DNA of 64,000 nucleotides from contig JAEINT010000004.1 of the NCBI GenBank assembly GCA_016342745.1, forward strand, positions 62,001 through 126,000, given 5' to 3'. The position numbers and the translations under genes are program-made. The notes under the pieces are model-generated. The model was not told where the DNA came from. It saw only the letters and a list, made by a program, of their open reading frames with translations, and did no database searches. The stretch comes from Labilibaculum sp. (GTDB lineage: Bacteria > Bacteroidota > Bacteroidia > Bacteroidales > Marinifilaceae). Each line of letters opens with the position of its first letter. Position 1 is the stretch's first letter. Below are positions 53,620 through 62,518 of this stretch, piece by piece.

Positions 53620-56586
53620 TTATTTATTGGCAGGAACCAAAACAAACTCGATTTTTTCTCCAAACCATGCTCTGTTTATTGCTGTCATTCTAAGTACAAC
53701 TTTGGTTTCTTTAGAAATGCCATTTGTCAGGATAAATTCTCCCCCAAAATCAGTATCCTTATATCGCTTTGTGTTTTTATCGATTGCCAGTTTAAAATCC
53801 AATTCCGTTTTTTTGACAGATGAAAGATAAACTGCTCCGGGTTTTTTCTTACAATTATCAGGGGATAGCCATGTTGCTTCCTGTAAGTTCCCTACAGAAG
53901 CTACGGCTTTAATTATTGTATTCTTTGGTACTTTTATTGTTTCTCCACTTTTTATATTTACCCAGTTGTTTTCGCCTACTTTAATTTTAAACCAATTGAA
54001 TTCGGCATTTAGGAATTTGGGTGGGTTGTTACCATTGTAGTTTGTATTTCCAACTGCAACAAGAGGAGTGTTTGATGAATTGGTTCCAGTTGCAGAAGTT
54101 TTTATACCTAAGCATTTTCCTTGTTTTGTTGCCTGTTCATAAGCATCGGCGCCAAAAGTATTGGTGATATGCCATAATCCACCGCTATGTTTATCCGTAT
54201 CAATATTTATCCATGTGTTTGGTTTTGGTCGTTTGGGAGGATGTTTAAGATACATCTCGCCGTACTTTTTTAATGACTCTCCACTTGGACGCAAAGTACC
54301 TTCAGGAGTAGTTATGCCAAAATCAGTTTTCTCACTTGCACGAAGTCCGCCAGCAAACCACCATGGAGCAATTCCATTCGCACCATTTTTATAAGCTTCG
54401 GTGTGAATCATTTCAACATACTCACTTTGATATCTCAGATCTTCACCATCCAGATGTCGGGTGTATAAACCCCATGGACCACCATAGCCATATTCATTCC
54501 ACATAAAAGGTTTGTCAGGGAGCATATGCGTTAAATAACGATTAACAAAACCGACCTTTTTTTGCCCATATTCGTTGGGAGGAAAACTGTAGCCTTCCAT
54601 GCTAAAAAAATCTACATGTTTTAATGTTGAAGTTAGCGTGTAATCGTTAGGAGGTAGGTTTCCCTGTCGATAACTAATAAGATGATTTGGATCTAATTCT
54701 CTAATTTTTTGACAAGTATTGTTGTACTGCCTGTCTGATAAATCATTGGTAAAACGTCTGTAGGCTGCTATCATAATTCGCCATGGACCATCTTTTTCGA
54801 ATTGTTTGGATTGTGGAGATGTAATTTTACCATTCGGAGTTCGAGGAACTTTATATTTCCAATCTGTTTCTGCATTGGCAAGGTTACCATATCTTTCGTT
54901 AATCCAATTTTCCCAGTCACTATCGAAGCGGTTTCGGAAATTGGAGTCACCATCCCAACCAAACATGGTAATATTATCCTGAAAAAGCCAATTTGATGGC
55001 TCCCATATCAAATCCCAAGCCATTAACGCAGGGTTATTCGCCATTTTTGTTTCTTCAAGAAAATCAGCAAACTCAGCTTCTTGAAAATTGAAAGGCATCA
55101 TAATTCCTTCGAAATAATGAGGTTCAACAGTAACTTTGTGAGTTTGCAGTAAGAGGTAAACGTAAATATCATATTTCCTGCACCTGCGCATAAAATCGAG
55201 TAAAGTTCTGCGATTGTTAACATAATCAGCTCTAATGGCAATAAAATTACCATTCATATTATTTAGACTTTGTAGATCTTCATCAACTTGTTCAGGATCA
55301 TAATAACCCGGAGTGAGCCAATGATATAAATAGTCTATTTGTTCGGTAGCAATAGCATTACGCGGCCAGTAATTTGCTCCAACAGGATACCAATCTTTTC
55401 CCCTTAACTTGAACTTCGTAGCTTTTGTACTAACAAATTCACTTTTAGGTTCATTTTTTGTCGAAAGCATCCCTATTTCATATTCAATCACATCAATAAC
55501 TTCGTGATTAAATATCAGTTCTGTACAAATCTTATAACCACCAGAATTAACTTTAGCTTTTAGCGAACCAAACAACTTTTTCAAACTTTTTCCTGATTGA
55601 ACTTCTAAGCTATTTATCTCAGAATAAACCACTCTCTTACTGTCCATTTCTGTAAGAGTTATCTTAATATCCACAGCCTGTTTGCAATTTCCATAATTTA
55701 CAATAGCTGCTCCTAATTCTATTTCTTCATTAGGCCAATATGAAAACTCTCTAGCGCCACCATGATACAAATACAATCCCTGTGAAATTCTCTTTGCCAT
55801 ATTTGAAAAAAGGCCACTTTGAACAAATGTTTCCAAAGTCTTTTCATCATCTATAGCACATGCTGCAAAAACGGAACCTTCCAGATTTAACTGTTCCTTT
55901 GCCTTATTTCCCTGTGTTGTTGCTACAATTCTACGAAGTGCATCTTGAAAAAACTCATCCTGTTCTATTGGAGGATTATTAATTAACATCCAGGCAGGAG
56001 TACCTCTTTTAAAACCTGTTTCGTCATGAGCTGACAGAAGAGGTATCCATCGAAAACGATAGCCACATTGAAAACCTTTTCCTGTAGGTCGCTGAAAACA
56101 CGAAGAAACCTCTTTAGCAACGGGTAATACAACATCTTTATTTTTAAACACTTCTTGCTCTTTAACAATGTTAATTTTTGCAATATTGTGCATTGGATAC
56201 ATCTTATATCGAGGTGAGATTGTTTCCAATAAAAGATCGCCATTAAATTCTGGTGTTCCCAAAATCATAAGGTTACCTTTTTGTTCCAAAAAAGAAATTA
56301 GTGCTGTATTTCCTTCTATCGGATAGGTTTCAATCGGAGGTAGAACATACAAAAAATACTTATCTGTATTTAATATCTCAGATTTAATTACTTGTTCTAC
56401 ATCCAAAAATTCAACGGAAAATCCCTTATTAATAAAATCCTCCCCTAAGGATTTTGCTATTTCTGATTGTGTATCAAAAATAGCTATGCTTTTTGATTGT
56501 AAATTCTGACTTGCATACAAGTTGCTCTTTGTAAATAAAGTACCTATTGCAATCGTTAGGATAGTAAATATTATAGTTCGATTCAT
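53620..56586 (-). CDS. Large exported clan-A-like glycoside hydrolase, no family assigned
   Basis: This 988-residue protein has a signal peptide (1-25). Residues about 30-240 look like a Rossmann/glutamine-amidotransferase-like fold (KSIAIFDTQSEIAKSL; GNLMILGTPEF). Residues 240-390 are beta-rich. A TIM barrel starts near 395 (DWYPVGANYWPRN) with the acid/base candidate in DLIWEPSNW (Glu 529) and the nucleophile candidate in FMWNEYGYGG (Glu 698). The C-terminal 180 residues are another beta domain. The E/E spacing and contexts match clan GH-A, but the domain layout fits no family I can name. Placement in the PUL supports a glycosidase. Confidence 0.7.
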   Translation of the reverse strand: MNRTIIFTILTIAIGTLFTKSNLYASQNLQSKSIAIFDTQSEIAKSLGEDFINKGFSVEFLDVEQVIKSEILNTDKYFLYVLPPIETYPIEGNTALISFLEQKGNLMILGTPEFNGDLLLETISPRYKMYPMHNIAKINIVKEQEVFKNKDVVLPVAKEVSSCFQRPTGKGFQCGYRFRWIPLLSAHDETGFKRGTPAWMLINNPPIEQDEFFQDALRRIVATTQGNKAKEQLNLEGSVFAACAIDDEKTLETFVQSGLFSNMAKRISQGLYLYHGGAREFSYWPNEEIELGAAIVNYGNCKQAVDIKITLTEMDSKRVVYSEINSLEVQSGKSLKKLFGSLKAKVNSGGYKICTELIFNHEVIDVIEYEIGMLSTKNEPKSEFVSTKATKFKLRGKDWYPVGANYWPRNAIATEQIDYLYHWLTPGYYDPEQVDEDLQSLNNMNGNFIAIRADYVNNRRTLLDFMRRCRKYDIYVYLLLQTHKVTVEPHYFEGIMMPFNFQEAEFADFLEETKMANNPALMAWDLIWEPSNWLFQDNITMFGWDGDSNFRNRFDSDWENWINERYGNLANAETDWKYKVPRTPNGKITSPQSKQFEKDGPWRIMIAAYRRFTNDLSDRQYNNTCQKIRELDPNHLISYRQGNLPPNDYTLTSTLKHVDFFSMEGYSFPPNEYGQKKVGFVNRYLTHMLPDKPFMWNEYGYGGPWGLYTRHLDGEDLRYQSEYVEMIHTEAYKNGANGIAPWWFAGGLRASEKTDFGITTPEGTLRPSGESLKKYGEMYLKHPPKRPKPNTWINIDTDKHSGGLWHITNTFGADAYEQATKQGKCLGIKTSATGTNSSNTPLVAVGNTNYNGNNPPKFLNAEFNWFKIKVGENNWVNIKSGETIKVPKNTIIKAVASVGNLQEATWLSPDNCKKKPGAVYLSSVKKTELDFKLAIDKNTKRYKDTDFGGEFILTNGISKETKVVLRMTAINRAWFGEKIEFVLVPANK

Positions 56587-56605
56587 AATTCGATTAAATT
56601 ATTAT

Positions 56606-59266
56606 TTATTCAGGTTTGTAGTCAAATGTATAAGTCCCTGAGCCCAATTGAACTGGTGATTTAGAAGAAAAAGGGAGATAAAGAGAGGCTCTGGTATTTG
56701 GTGGAATAGTTACATTTATTTTAAAATTATCATCTTCAAATTTCCATGAAGATTTTACAACTCCATATACTGAATTATAAGAGGCTTTTGCATAATTCAG
56801 AACTCGATCGGGTTGTGGTTTAATAAGTATATGTTTGTAAGCAGGCTCATCCTCATTTACCTGAATACCAGCCACTACAGAATACAACCAATCGCCAATA
56901 GCCCCATAAGCATAGTGATTGTATGAATTCATATAAGGATCTTCTATGGAACCATCGGGTCTAATTCCATCCCAATGTTCCCATATGGTTGTAGCCCCCT
57001 TAGTTATTGGATAAAGCCAAGATGGGTAAGTTTCTTGCGTTAATAATTGATATGCAAGATGTGTTTGATTATTATCAGATAATACTTTACACAAATATGG
57101 AGTCCCTAAAAAACCTGTTGATAAATGAATTTTCCTCTTTCTAATATTGGCTTCTAAATAATTAAGTGCTAGTCCAATTTGATCATCATTTAAAAGGCCA
57201 AACCTTAAAGCTAAAACGTAAGCTGTTTGAGTGTGTGAGCTTAATCTCCCATTAGGCGAAAGAAATTCTTTCTGGAACGCTCTTTTTATATTTTCAAATT
57301 GATTTTGATAATATTGATAATCACTATCTTTATCAAGAACCTTTGCTGCTTTAGACACCAATTGAGAGGAATAAGCATAAAATGCCGTTGAAATAAGATC
57401 AACATCAGTATAGGCAGGTTTTGAGAACAAATCTTTGGGATCCTGAAAAGAAAGCCAATCACCAAATTTATATCCTTTACCTTTATCGGGTATCATGTTT
57501 TCATTTAAAATAGTTCTATAATAGCTCAACCAATCTGTCATGCTTTGATATTGATTATCTAGTATCTTCTTATCTCCATATTTTAGATATAAAGTCCATG
57601 GAACAATGGTAGCTGCATCTCCCCATCCACTTGCACCACCTCCGTTTATTACATTAGGTACAATATTAGGTACCCTACCATCTTTTTCCTGCTCAACTCT
57701 TAAATCTGCGAGCCATTTTGTATAAAAAGCGGCACAATTAAAATTAAAACATGCTGTAGCTGCAAAAACTTGTGCATCTCCTGTCCAGGCTAATCGTTCA
57801 TCACGCTGCGGACAATCGGTTGGAATATCTAGAAAATTATCTTTTTGACTCCATTGAATATTACTTTGTAATTGATTGATTAATGGATTAGAACACTCAA
57901 ATGTTCCTGTCGGTTCCAACTCTGAATGAATTACAATCGCAGTAAGATTATCACTCGAAATTTCCTTATTAAATTCAACCTTTACATATCTAAAACCCAT
58001 ATAGGTAAAATGTGGTTCAAAAGTTACTCTCTTATCATCTTTAAAAATATACTGTAATTTTTGCTTTGCTTTTCTAAGGTTTGCAGTATAGAAATTCCCT
58101 TCTTTATCCAATATTTCAGCATGATACAATGTTATTGTATCACCTTTGTGACCCTTAATATTTAATCGTACCCAACCAGTTAGATTCTGATCAAAATCAA
58201 AAACAGTTTCCCCTTTAGGAGTAGTAAAAATTTTAAGAGGTTTAATTTCTTGTATCCTTTTAACAGATACACTTTGGGAACTAACTAAATTCTTTTTAGA
58301 ATGATTACAAGTATTTACCTTTTTCCAACCAACATCTTTAAAATTAATATTGTTCCATCCTAACTGTTCTTTATTTGCATCATACATTTCACCATCAAAA
58401 ATACTTGATGACAATACCGCTCCTGTTGCCGATTTCCAGCTTTCATCAGAAGTAATCAGAGCAGTAGTTCCATCTTTATACTCAATTTCCAACTGGCATA
58501 ATACAGCAAGTTGTTTACCGTAATAGTTTCTTTTTAGCATAAACCCAACAGGACTTCTGTACCATCCATCACCAAGTCGGACACCAATTGCATTCTCTCC
58601 ATTTTGCAAATTCTGAGTAACATCGTAAACTTGGTATTGTAATCTGTTATGATAAGATGTCCAGCCAGGGGTAAATAAAGCTTCTCCTACTCTGTGCCCA
58701 TTTACGTAAGCTTCATATAAGCCATGAGATGTAATATATAAACGTGCTTTACTAATATTTTTTTTGAGTCTAAAATCTTTACGAATAAGATGAGCAGGAT
58801 TGTCCTTATCCTCATTCTCTTCAAAACCTGAACTTATCCACTTTGCTCTCCAACTAGTTGTATCCATTAATCCGGTTTCAAACCAAGTCGACTGACTCCA
58901 ACGGCTTTCCCTTTTTTGGGAATCGATTACTTTTACACGCCAATAATAACGTTGTTTTGCTTTTCAGCTTTGCCCCTTATACTTTACATGAATTGATTGA
59001 TTACTTCTTATTTGTTTTGAATCCCAAACTAGATTATTCGTGTTATTAAATTCATTCTCACTATTTGAAACCTGAATATGGTAATATTCTTGATAAACAT
59101 CGCGCACGTCTTTATCGGCCATAATTTTCCAACTAAATCCGGGTTCAGTTACATCTATTCCAAGTGGTTTATTTAGATACTCACAACTTAGTTCTGACAC
59201 ACTAATTTCTTGAGCCAGGATATTTCCTGAAAATAAAATGAGAATTAATAAAGTAAGAAATTTCAT
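56606..59266 (-). pseudogene. GH78 alpha-L-rhamnosidase interrupted by an in-frame TGA
   Basis: The reading frame runs about 886 codons with one internal stop. The N-terminal 100 residues (signal peptide MKFLTLLILILFSGNILAQ, then an Ig-like domain) end at HVKYKGQS-TGA (58964-58966). The same frame continues with KAKQRYYWRVKVIDSQKRES and RWSQSTWFETGL, exactly the expected GH78 continuation, into the 753-residue remainder. That part has the catalytic barrel (CPQRDERLAWTGDAQVFAATA, GWGDAATIVPW, HYAYGAIGDWLYSVVAGI). A single base change from TTA (Leu) would explain it. Without readthrough only a 100-residue secreted stub is made. Confidence 0.85.
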
Positions 59267-59422
59267 TCGTGTACTTCTTTAAATTTCTGATATTTAAAAT
59301 ATTGTTATTTCGATAATATCCTAAGCAACCTTAAGGATCTGTTAATAATAATCCCTGAATTTTCTAACATTTTTCGGTAGTTATTTTGCATGATAGAAAT
59401 AGGTTACCATAAAAAGACATCA

Positions 59423-59472
59423 ATATGGAATTCAAATTAGTTCAAACTTGTCTATTAATAAGAATTCCATAT
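59423..59472. repeat. 11-bp perfect inverted repeat downstream of the serine hydrolase gene's neighbour gap
   Basis: ATATGGAATTC (59423-59433) and GAATTCCATAT (59462-59472) flank a 28-nt spacer in the gap between the serine hydrolase and GH78 genes. There is no strong T-run on either side. It is probably an RNA hairpin between cistrons. Confidence 0.5.
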
Positions 59473-59536
59473 CACCGTCATTTCTAGCATTTACATTTGA
59501 CTAAGTAAGACAAAATCAAATGTCTAAATATTGGAA

Positions 59537-60838
59537 TTAGTCGTCAATTGCTTGATCAACTAAAAGACGAAACCTCCAACCTGTAGGATCAGAAACCTTA
59601 CCTTGCGTCTGCTTCATAATTATACCAATAGTTTTTTCAACTGGGTCAGCAAAATACTGTGTATTAAAATATCCACCCCAGTTAAACGATCCTTTACTTC
59701 CCTCGCCTCCACGGGCAACTCCTTTTTCTGTTAATACAGAAAATGCAAGCCCTAAATGACTTGATCCATCTTCTCCCCAAAAATCTCCAATCTGGTTTTC
59801 CATGACTGTTTCAACAGTTTTACGGCTTAACAGGCGTATACCATTATACTCACCTCCGTTTAAATACATTTGCAAAAATACAGCATAGTCTTTTGCCGTA
59901 CTGCAGAGTCCGCCTCCTCCTGAGAACAATGCTTTTGCTCCTTTTATCGGGTAATTAACGTCGTAAAATGTCGATGGATATTTTTTCCAGACTCCATTTT
60001 TTCTTTGTTGAATAGATACAAGTCTGTCAGCTTTGGAATTGGGCAGATAGAATCCAGTATCATTCATGCCAAGTGGTTCGAATATTCTTGTTTGTAGAAA
60101 TTTATCGTAAGGCATTCCTGAAACTACTTCAACGAAATAGCCCAATACATCAAGTCCCATACTATATTTGTATTTTGTGCCTGGTTCAAAATGCAATGGT
60201 AGTTTTGCCAATTTTTTAATATTTTCCTCGTTGGTAATATTCTCAGAAGAAAAAGCTATGGCAATACCAGCCTTTTTATATATCAACTTCATTTTCTCAT
60301 CATTATCAATCTCACCATAACCAACCCCTGCTGTATGAGTTAACAAATGACGAATGGTAATCTTATTTTTTGCCAGTTCTCCAGTCCATGTTGTATCACT
60401 ATAATGGAATTTTTTTAGCACCTGCACATTTTCAAATTCTGGAATATACTTCGATATTGGATCATCTAATCGAAATTTTCCCTCTTCCCAAAGCATCATA
60501 ACCGCCGTTGAAGTAATAGCTTTTGTTTGAGATGCTATACGAAAAATATCATCCCGCTTGAGTCTCTTTTTCTGCTCATTATCAGCCATTCCATAAGCAT
60601 TCCAATGCACGATTTTCCCATTACGGGCAACTAGGCTTACAATTCCAGGAACATTCCCCTCTCTAATTGCTGTAACACACATGCTGTCGATACGCGCTAA
60701 TCGTTCTGATGAGATCCCAACATTTTCAGCTTTTGTTTCTTTAAGAGTTTCTGATTTCTTAAGAGATCTCGTTTGAGCATTACCTATTGCTAGTACACCA
60801 CAAGTGATTATTAGCATGAATAATATTCTTCTTTTCAT
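59537..60838 (-). CDS. Exported serine hydrolase, beta-lactamase class C fold
   Basis: The start at 60838 gives a signal peptide (MKRRILFMLIITCGVLAIGNAQ); 14 codons of open frame precede it. The 433-residue protein has the S-x-x-K motif in IASQTKAITS (Ser 103, Lys 106), a tyrosine motif YSMGLDVLGYF where Y-x-N is usual, and a GGGLCSTAKDYAVFLQMYLNGG stretch. Members of this fold in PULs are generally esterases. True beta-lactam resistance is not implied. It is flanked by GH78 and GH88. Confidence 0.85.
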   Translation of the reverse strand: MKRRILFMLIITCGVLAIGNAQTRSLKKSETLKETKAENVGISSERLARIDSMCVTAIREGNVPGIVSLVARNGKIVHWNAYGMADNEQKKRLKRDDIFRIASQTKAITSTAVMMLWEEGKFRLDDPISKYIPEFENVQVLKKFHYSDTTWTGELAKNKITIRHLLTHTAGVGYGEIDNDEKMKLIYKKAGIAIAFSSENITNEENIKKLAKLPLHFEPGTKYKYSMGLDVLGYFVEVVSGMPYDKFLQTRIFEPLGMNDTGFYLPNSKADRLVSIQQRKNGVWKKYPSTFYDVNYPIKGAKALFSGGGGLCSTAKDYAVFLQMYLNGGEYNGIRLLSRKTVETVMENQIGDFWGEDGSSHLGLAFSVLTEKGVARGGEGSKGSFNWGGYFNTQYFADPVEKTIGIIMKQTQGKVSDPTGWRFRLLVDQAIDD

Positions 60839-61274
60839 TGGTATATCCTTTGTTTTTAATTGGCAGATGGAATTTGCCATGGTAAATCATTCTTAATGTG
60901 CTTAGAAAGACCCCTCATGGCTCGTTTCATTTCACTAATATATTGTTCTTATTCAGTCCTATATACATATTCATTTAGAACACAACTCCATTTTCCATAA
61001 CCCGTTTTGTGCATGAGAAGTCCATCAGTCATAATTAATTCTTTATTTATCGTTCCGTATAGGTTTACTATAGTGTTTTAAATTTGGGGTAGTACAGATT
61101 GTTATTTATTTTGAGATCAATAGATTACTCATTAAAATTTAATTAATACTTCTCGATTCTACCGATAAGGGAGCATATGCATCAACCTGCTTGATTTGTA
61201 GTTACAAGTAGAAGCCAATAGAGAGCTCACCATAAAGGGTAGAATAAGAATAGGCGTCTCGACGCTTGGATTGA
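60839..61274. other. 436-bp intergenic region within the PUL
   Basis: A small hairpin GCGTC-TC-GACGC (61252-61263) sits just after the GH88 gene on the minus strand. The remainder is AT-rich. The length suggests an independent promoter for the serine hydrolase and downstream genes, but none is identifiable. Confidence 0.45.
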
Positions 61275-62462
61275 TTAGTTTGTTGTCAATTTCTGATATC
61301 TTAAAAGTGCTTCTAGATAATAATAATCGGCATATGCTAAAGGCACATCAATCTCAGAATTATTTGGTTTATTTCCGGTACTGTGTTTTAAAATGAAATT
61401 ATGATTTGTTCCTGGTTCAGCCAGATATTCCGGAGATGAGAGATTTTTTAATATTTGTTCGGCATACTTAAAATACGCTTTTGAATTTTGAGCATCATAT
61501 GTACTTAATTCTAGTAGCGCGCTGGCAAATAATGCTGCAGCCGATGCATCTCTTGGTGCATTAGGAATGTCTGGTGCATTGTAATCCCAATATGGAATTA
61601 AATCTTCAGGAGTATTTGGGTGGTTCATTATAAGAGCAGCAATTTTTTTTGCTTGTTCCAAAAACTTTTCGTTTTTAGTTTCTCGGTAGCATACAGTGTA
61701 ACCATAAAGTCCCCAGCCTTGTCCTCTTGCCCATGCTGATTTGTCGGCATATCCTTGATGCGTTTTTTTTGCATACACTTCACCTGTTTCAGGATCATAG
61801 TCAATAACGTGAAAGGAGCTGTAATCTTCTCGAAAATGATTTTTCATACTTGTAAAGGCATGATGATTGGCAATATCACGATAGCTTGTATCACCCGTTA
61901 ATTTTGATGCCGCATACAACAGTTCAAGATTCATCATGTTATCGATAATTACAGGGAATTTCCATCTCGAAGGCCAATCCCATGATTGGATGCAACCAAT
62001 TTTTTTGTTAAATCGAGTAGATAATGATTTTGCCGCATTGATAACAGCAGTTTTATAATCTTCTTGATTGGTTAAACGATAAGCATTTCCATAGCAGCAA
62101 TAAATCATAAAACCAACATCATGAGTATTAACATTAAACTGCTCTTTTTCCATCGAAAGAGTCCACTTACGAGCTGCCTCTTTAATTTTTTCATCTTTAG
62201 AATACTCATAGATATACCAAAGATTACCAGGGAAAAAACCACTGACCCAATCGCTTGAACCGGGAGCTCTTAAACTTCCATCTGCATTTATCGAGCGTGG
62301 GAATTTTGTTAGGTCGGGATTTGCAACGATAGCATTTTCCAAATGTTGTTTTGAAATTTTAAAAGCTGATTCGACAAAATTATTGCTTGTGGTTTGTTTG
62401 GTATTTGCGCAGGAACTAGCCATAGCAATCCCAATAACAATTAAAAAGTAATATTTAATCAT
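61275..62462 (-). CDS. GH88 unsaturated glucuronyl hydrolase lipoprotein
   Basis: This 395-residue protein has a lipobox MASSC (Cys 18). The alpha/alpha barrel shows WVSGFFPGNLWYIYEY, the catalytic Asp of HDVGFMIYCCYGNAYRL (Asp 115), DNMMNLELLYAAS (Asp 174) and SAWARGQGWGLYGYTVCY. These correspond to the two Asp residues essential in characterised GH88 enzymes. It hydrates and releases the 4,5-unsaturated uronic acid made by a polysaccharide lyase. The product feeds KduI, encoded 17 kb away. It follows susD by 56 bp. Confidence 0.96.
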   Translation of the reverse strand: MIKYYFLIVIGIAMASSCANTKQTTSNNFVESAFKISKQHLENAIVANPDLTKFPRSINADGSLRAPGSSDWVSGFFPGNLWYIYEYSKDEKIKEAARKWTLSMEKEQFNVNTHDVGFMIYCCYGNAYRLTNQEDYKTAVINAAKSLSTRFNKKIGCIQSWDWPSRWKFPVIIDNMMNLELLYAASKLTGDTSYRDIANHHAFTSMKNHFREDYSSFHVIDYDPETGEVYAKKTHQGYADKSAWARGQGWGLYGYTVCYRETKNEKFLEQAKKIAALIMNHPNTPEDLIPYWDYNAPDIPNAPRDASAAALFASALLELSTYDAQNSKAYFKYAEQILKNLSSPEYLAEPGTNHNFILKHSTGNKPNNSEIDVPLAYADYYYLEALLRYQKLTTN

Positions 62463-62481
62463 CTTAATTATAGTTAAAAGA

Positions 62482-62509
62482 AGAAAGTCCGTCCGTAAAC
62501 GGACTTTCT
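62482..62509. repeat. Hairpin between susD and the GH88 gene
   Basis: AGAAAGTCCGT / ACGGACTTTCT is a perfect 11-bp stem with a 6-nt loop. T-rich DNA (TCTTTTAACT) follows on the minus strand, so it may be a leaky terminator that lowers enzyme relative to SusCD expression. Confidence 0.65.
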
Positions 62510-62518
62510 AAAAGATTA

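Noticed and set aside
58964-58966. TGA in GH78 as a selenocysteine codon
   Set aside because: The position is a surface turn in an Ig-like domain with no redox role, and no SECIS-like hairpin directly follows. A nonsense mutation or sequencing error is simpler.
59537-60838. Antibiotic-resistance beta-lactamase
   Set aside because: It is a class C-fold hydrolase in a PUL with an altered tyrosine motif; an esterase role is more likely.
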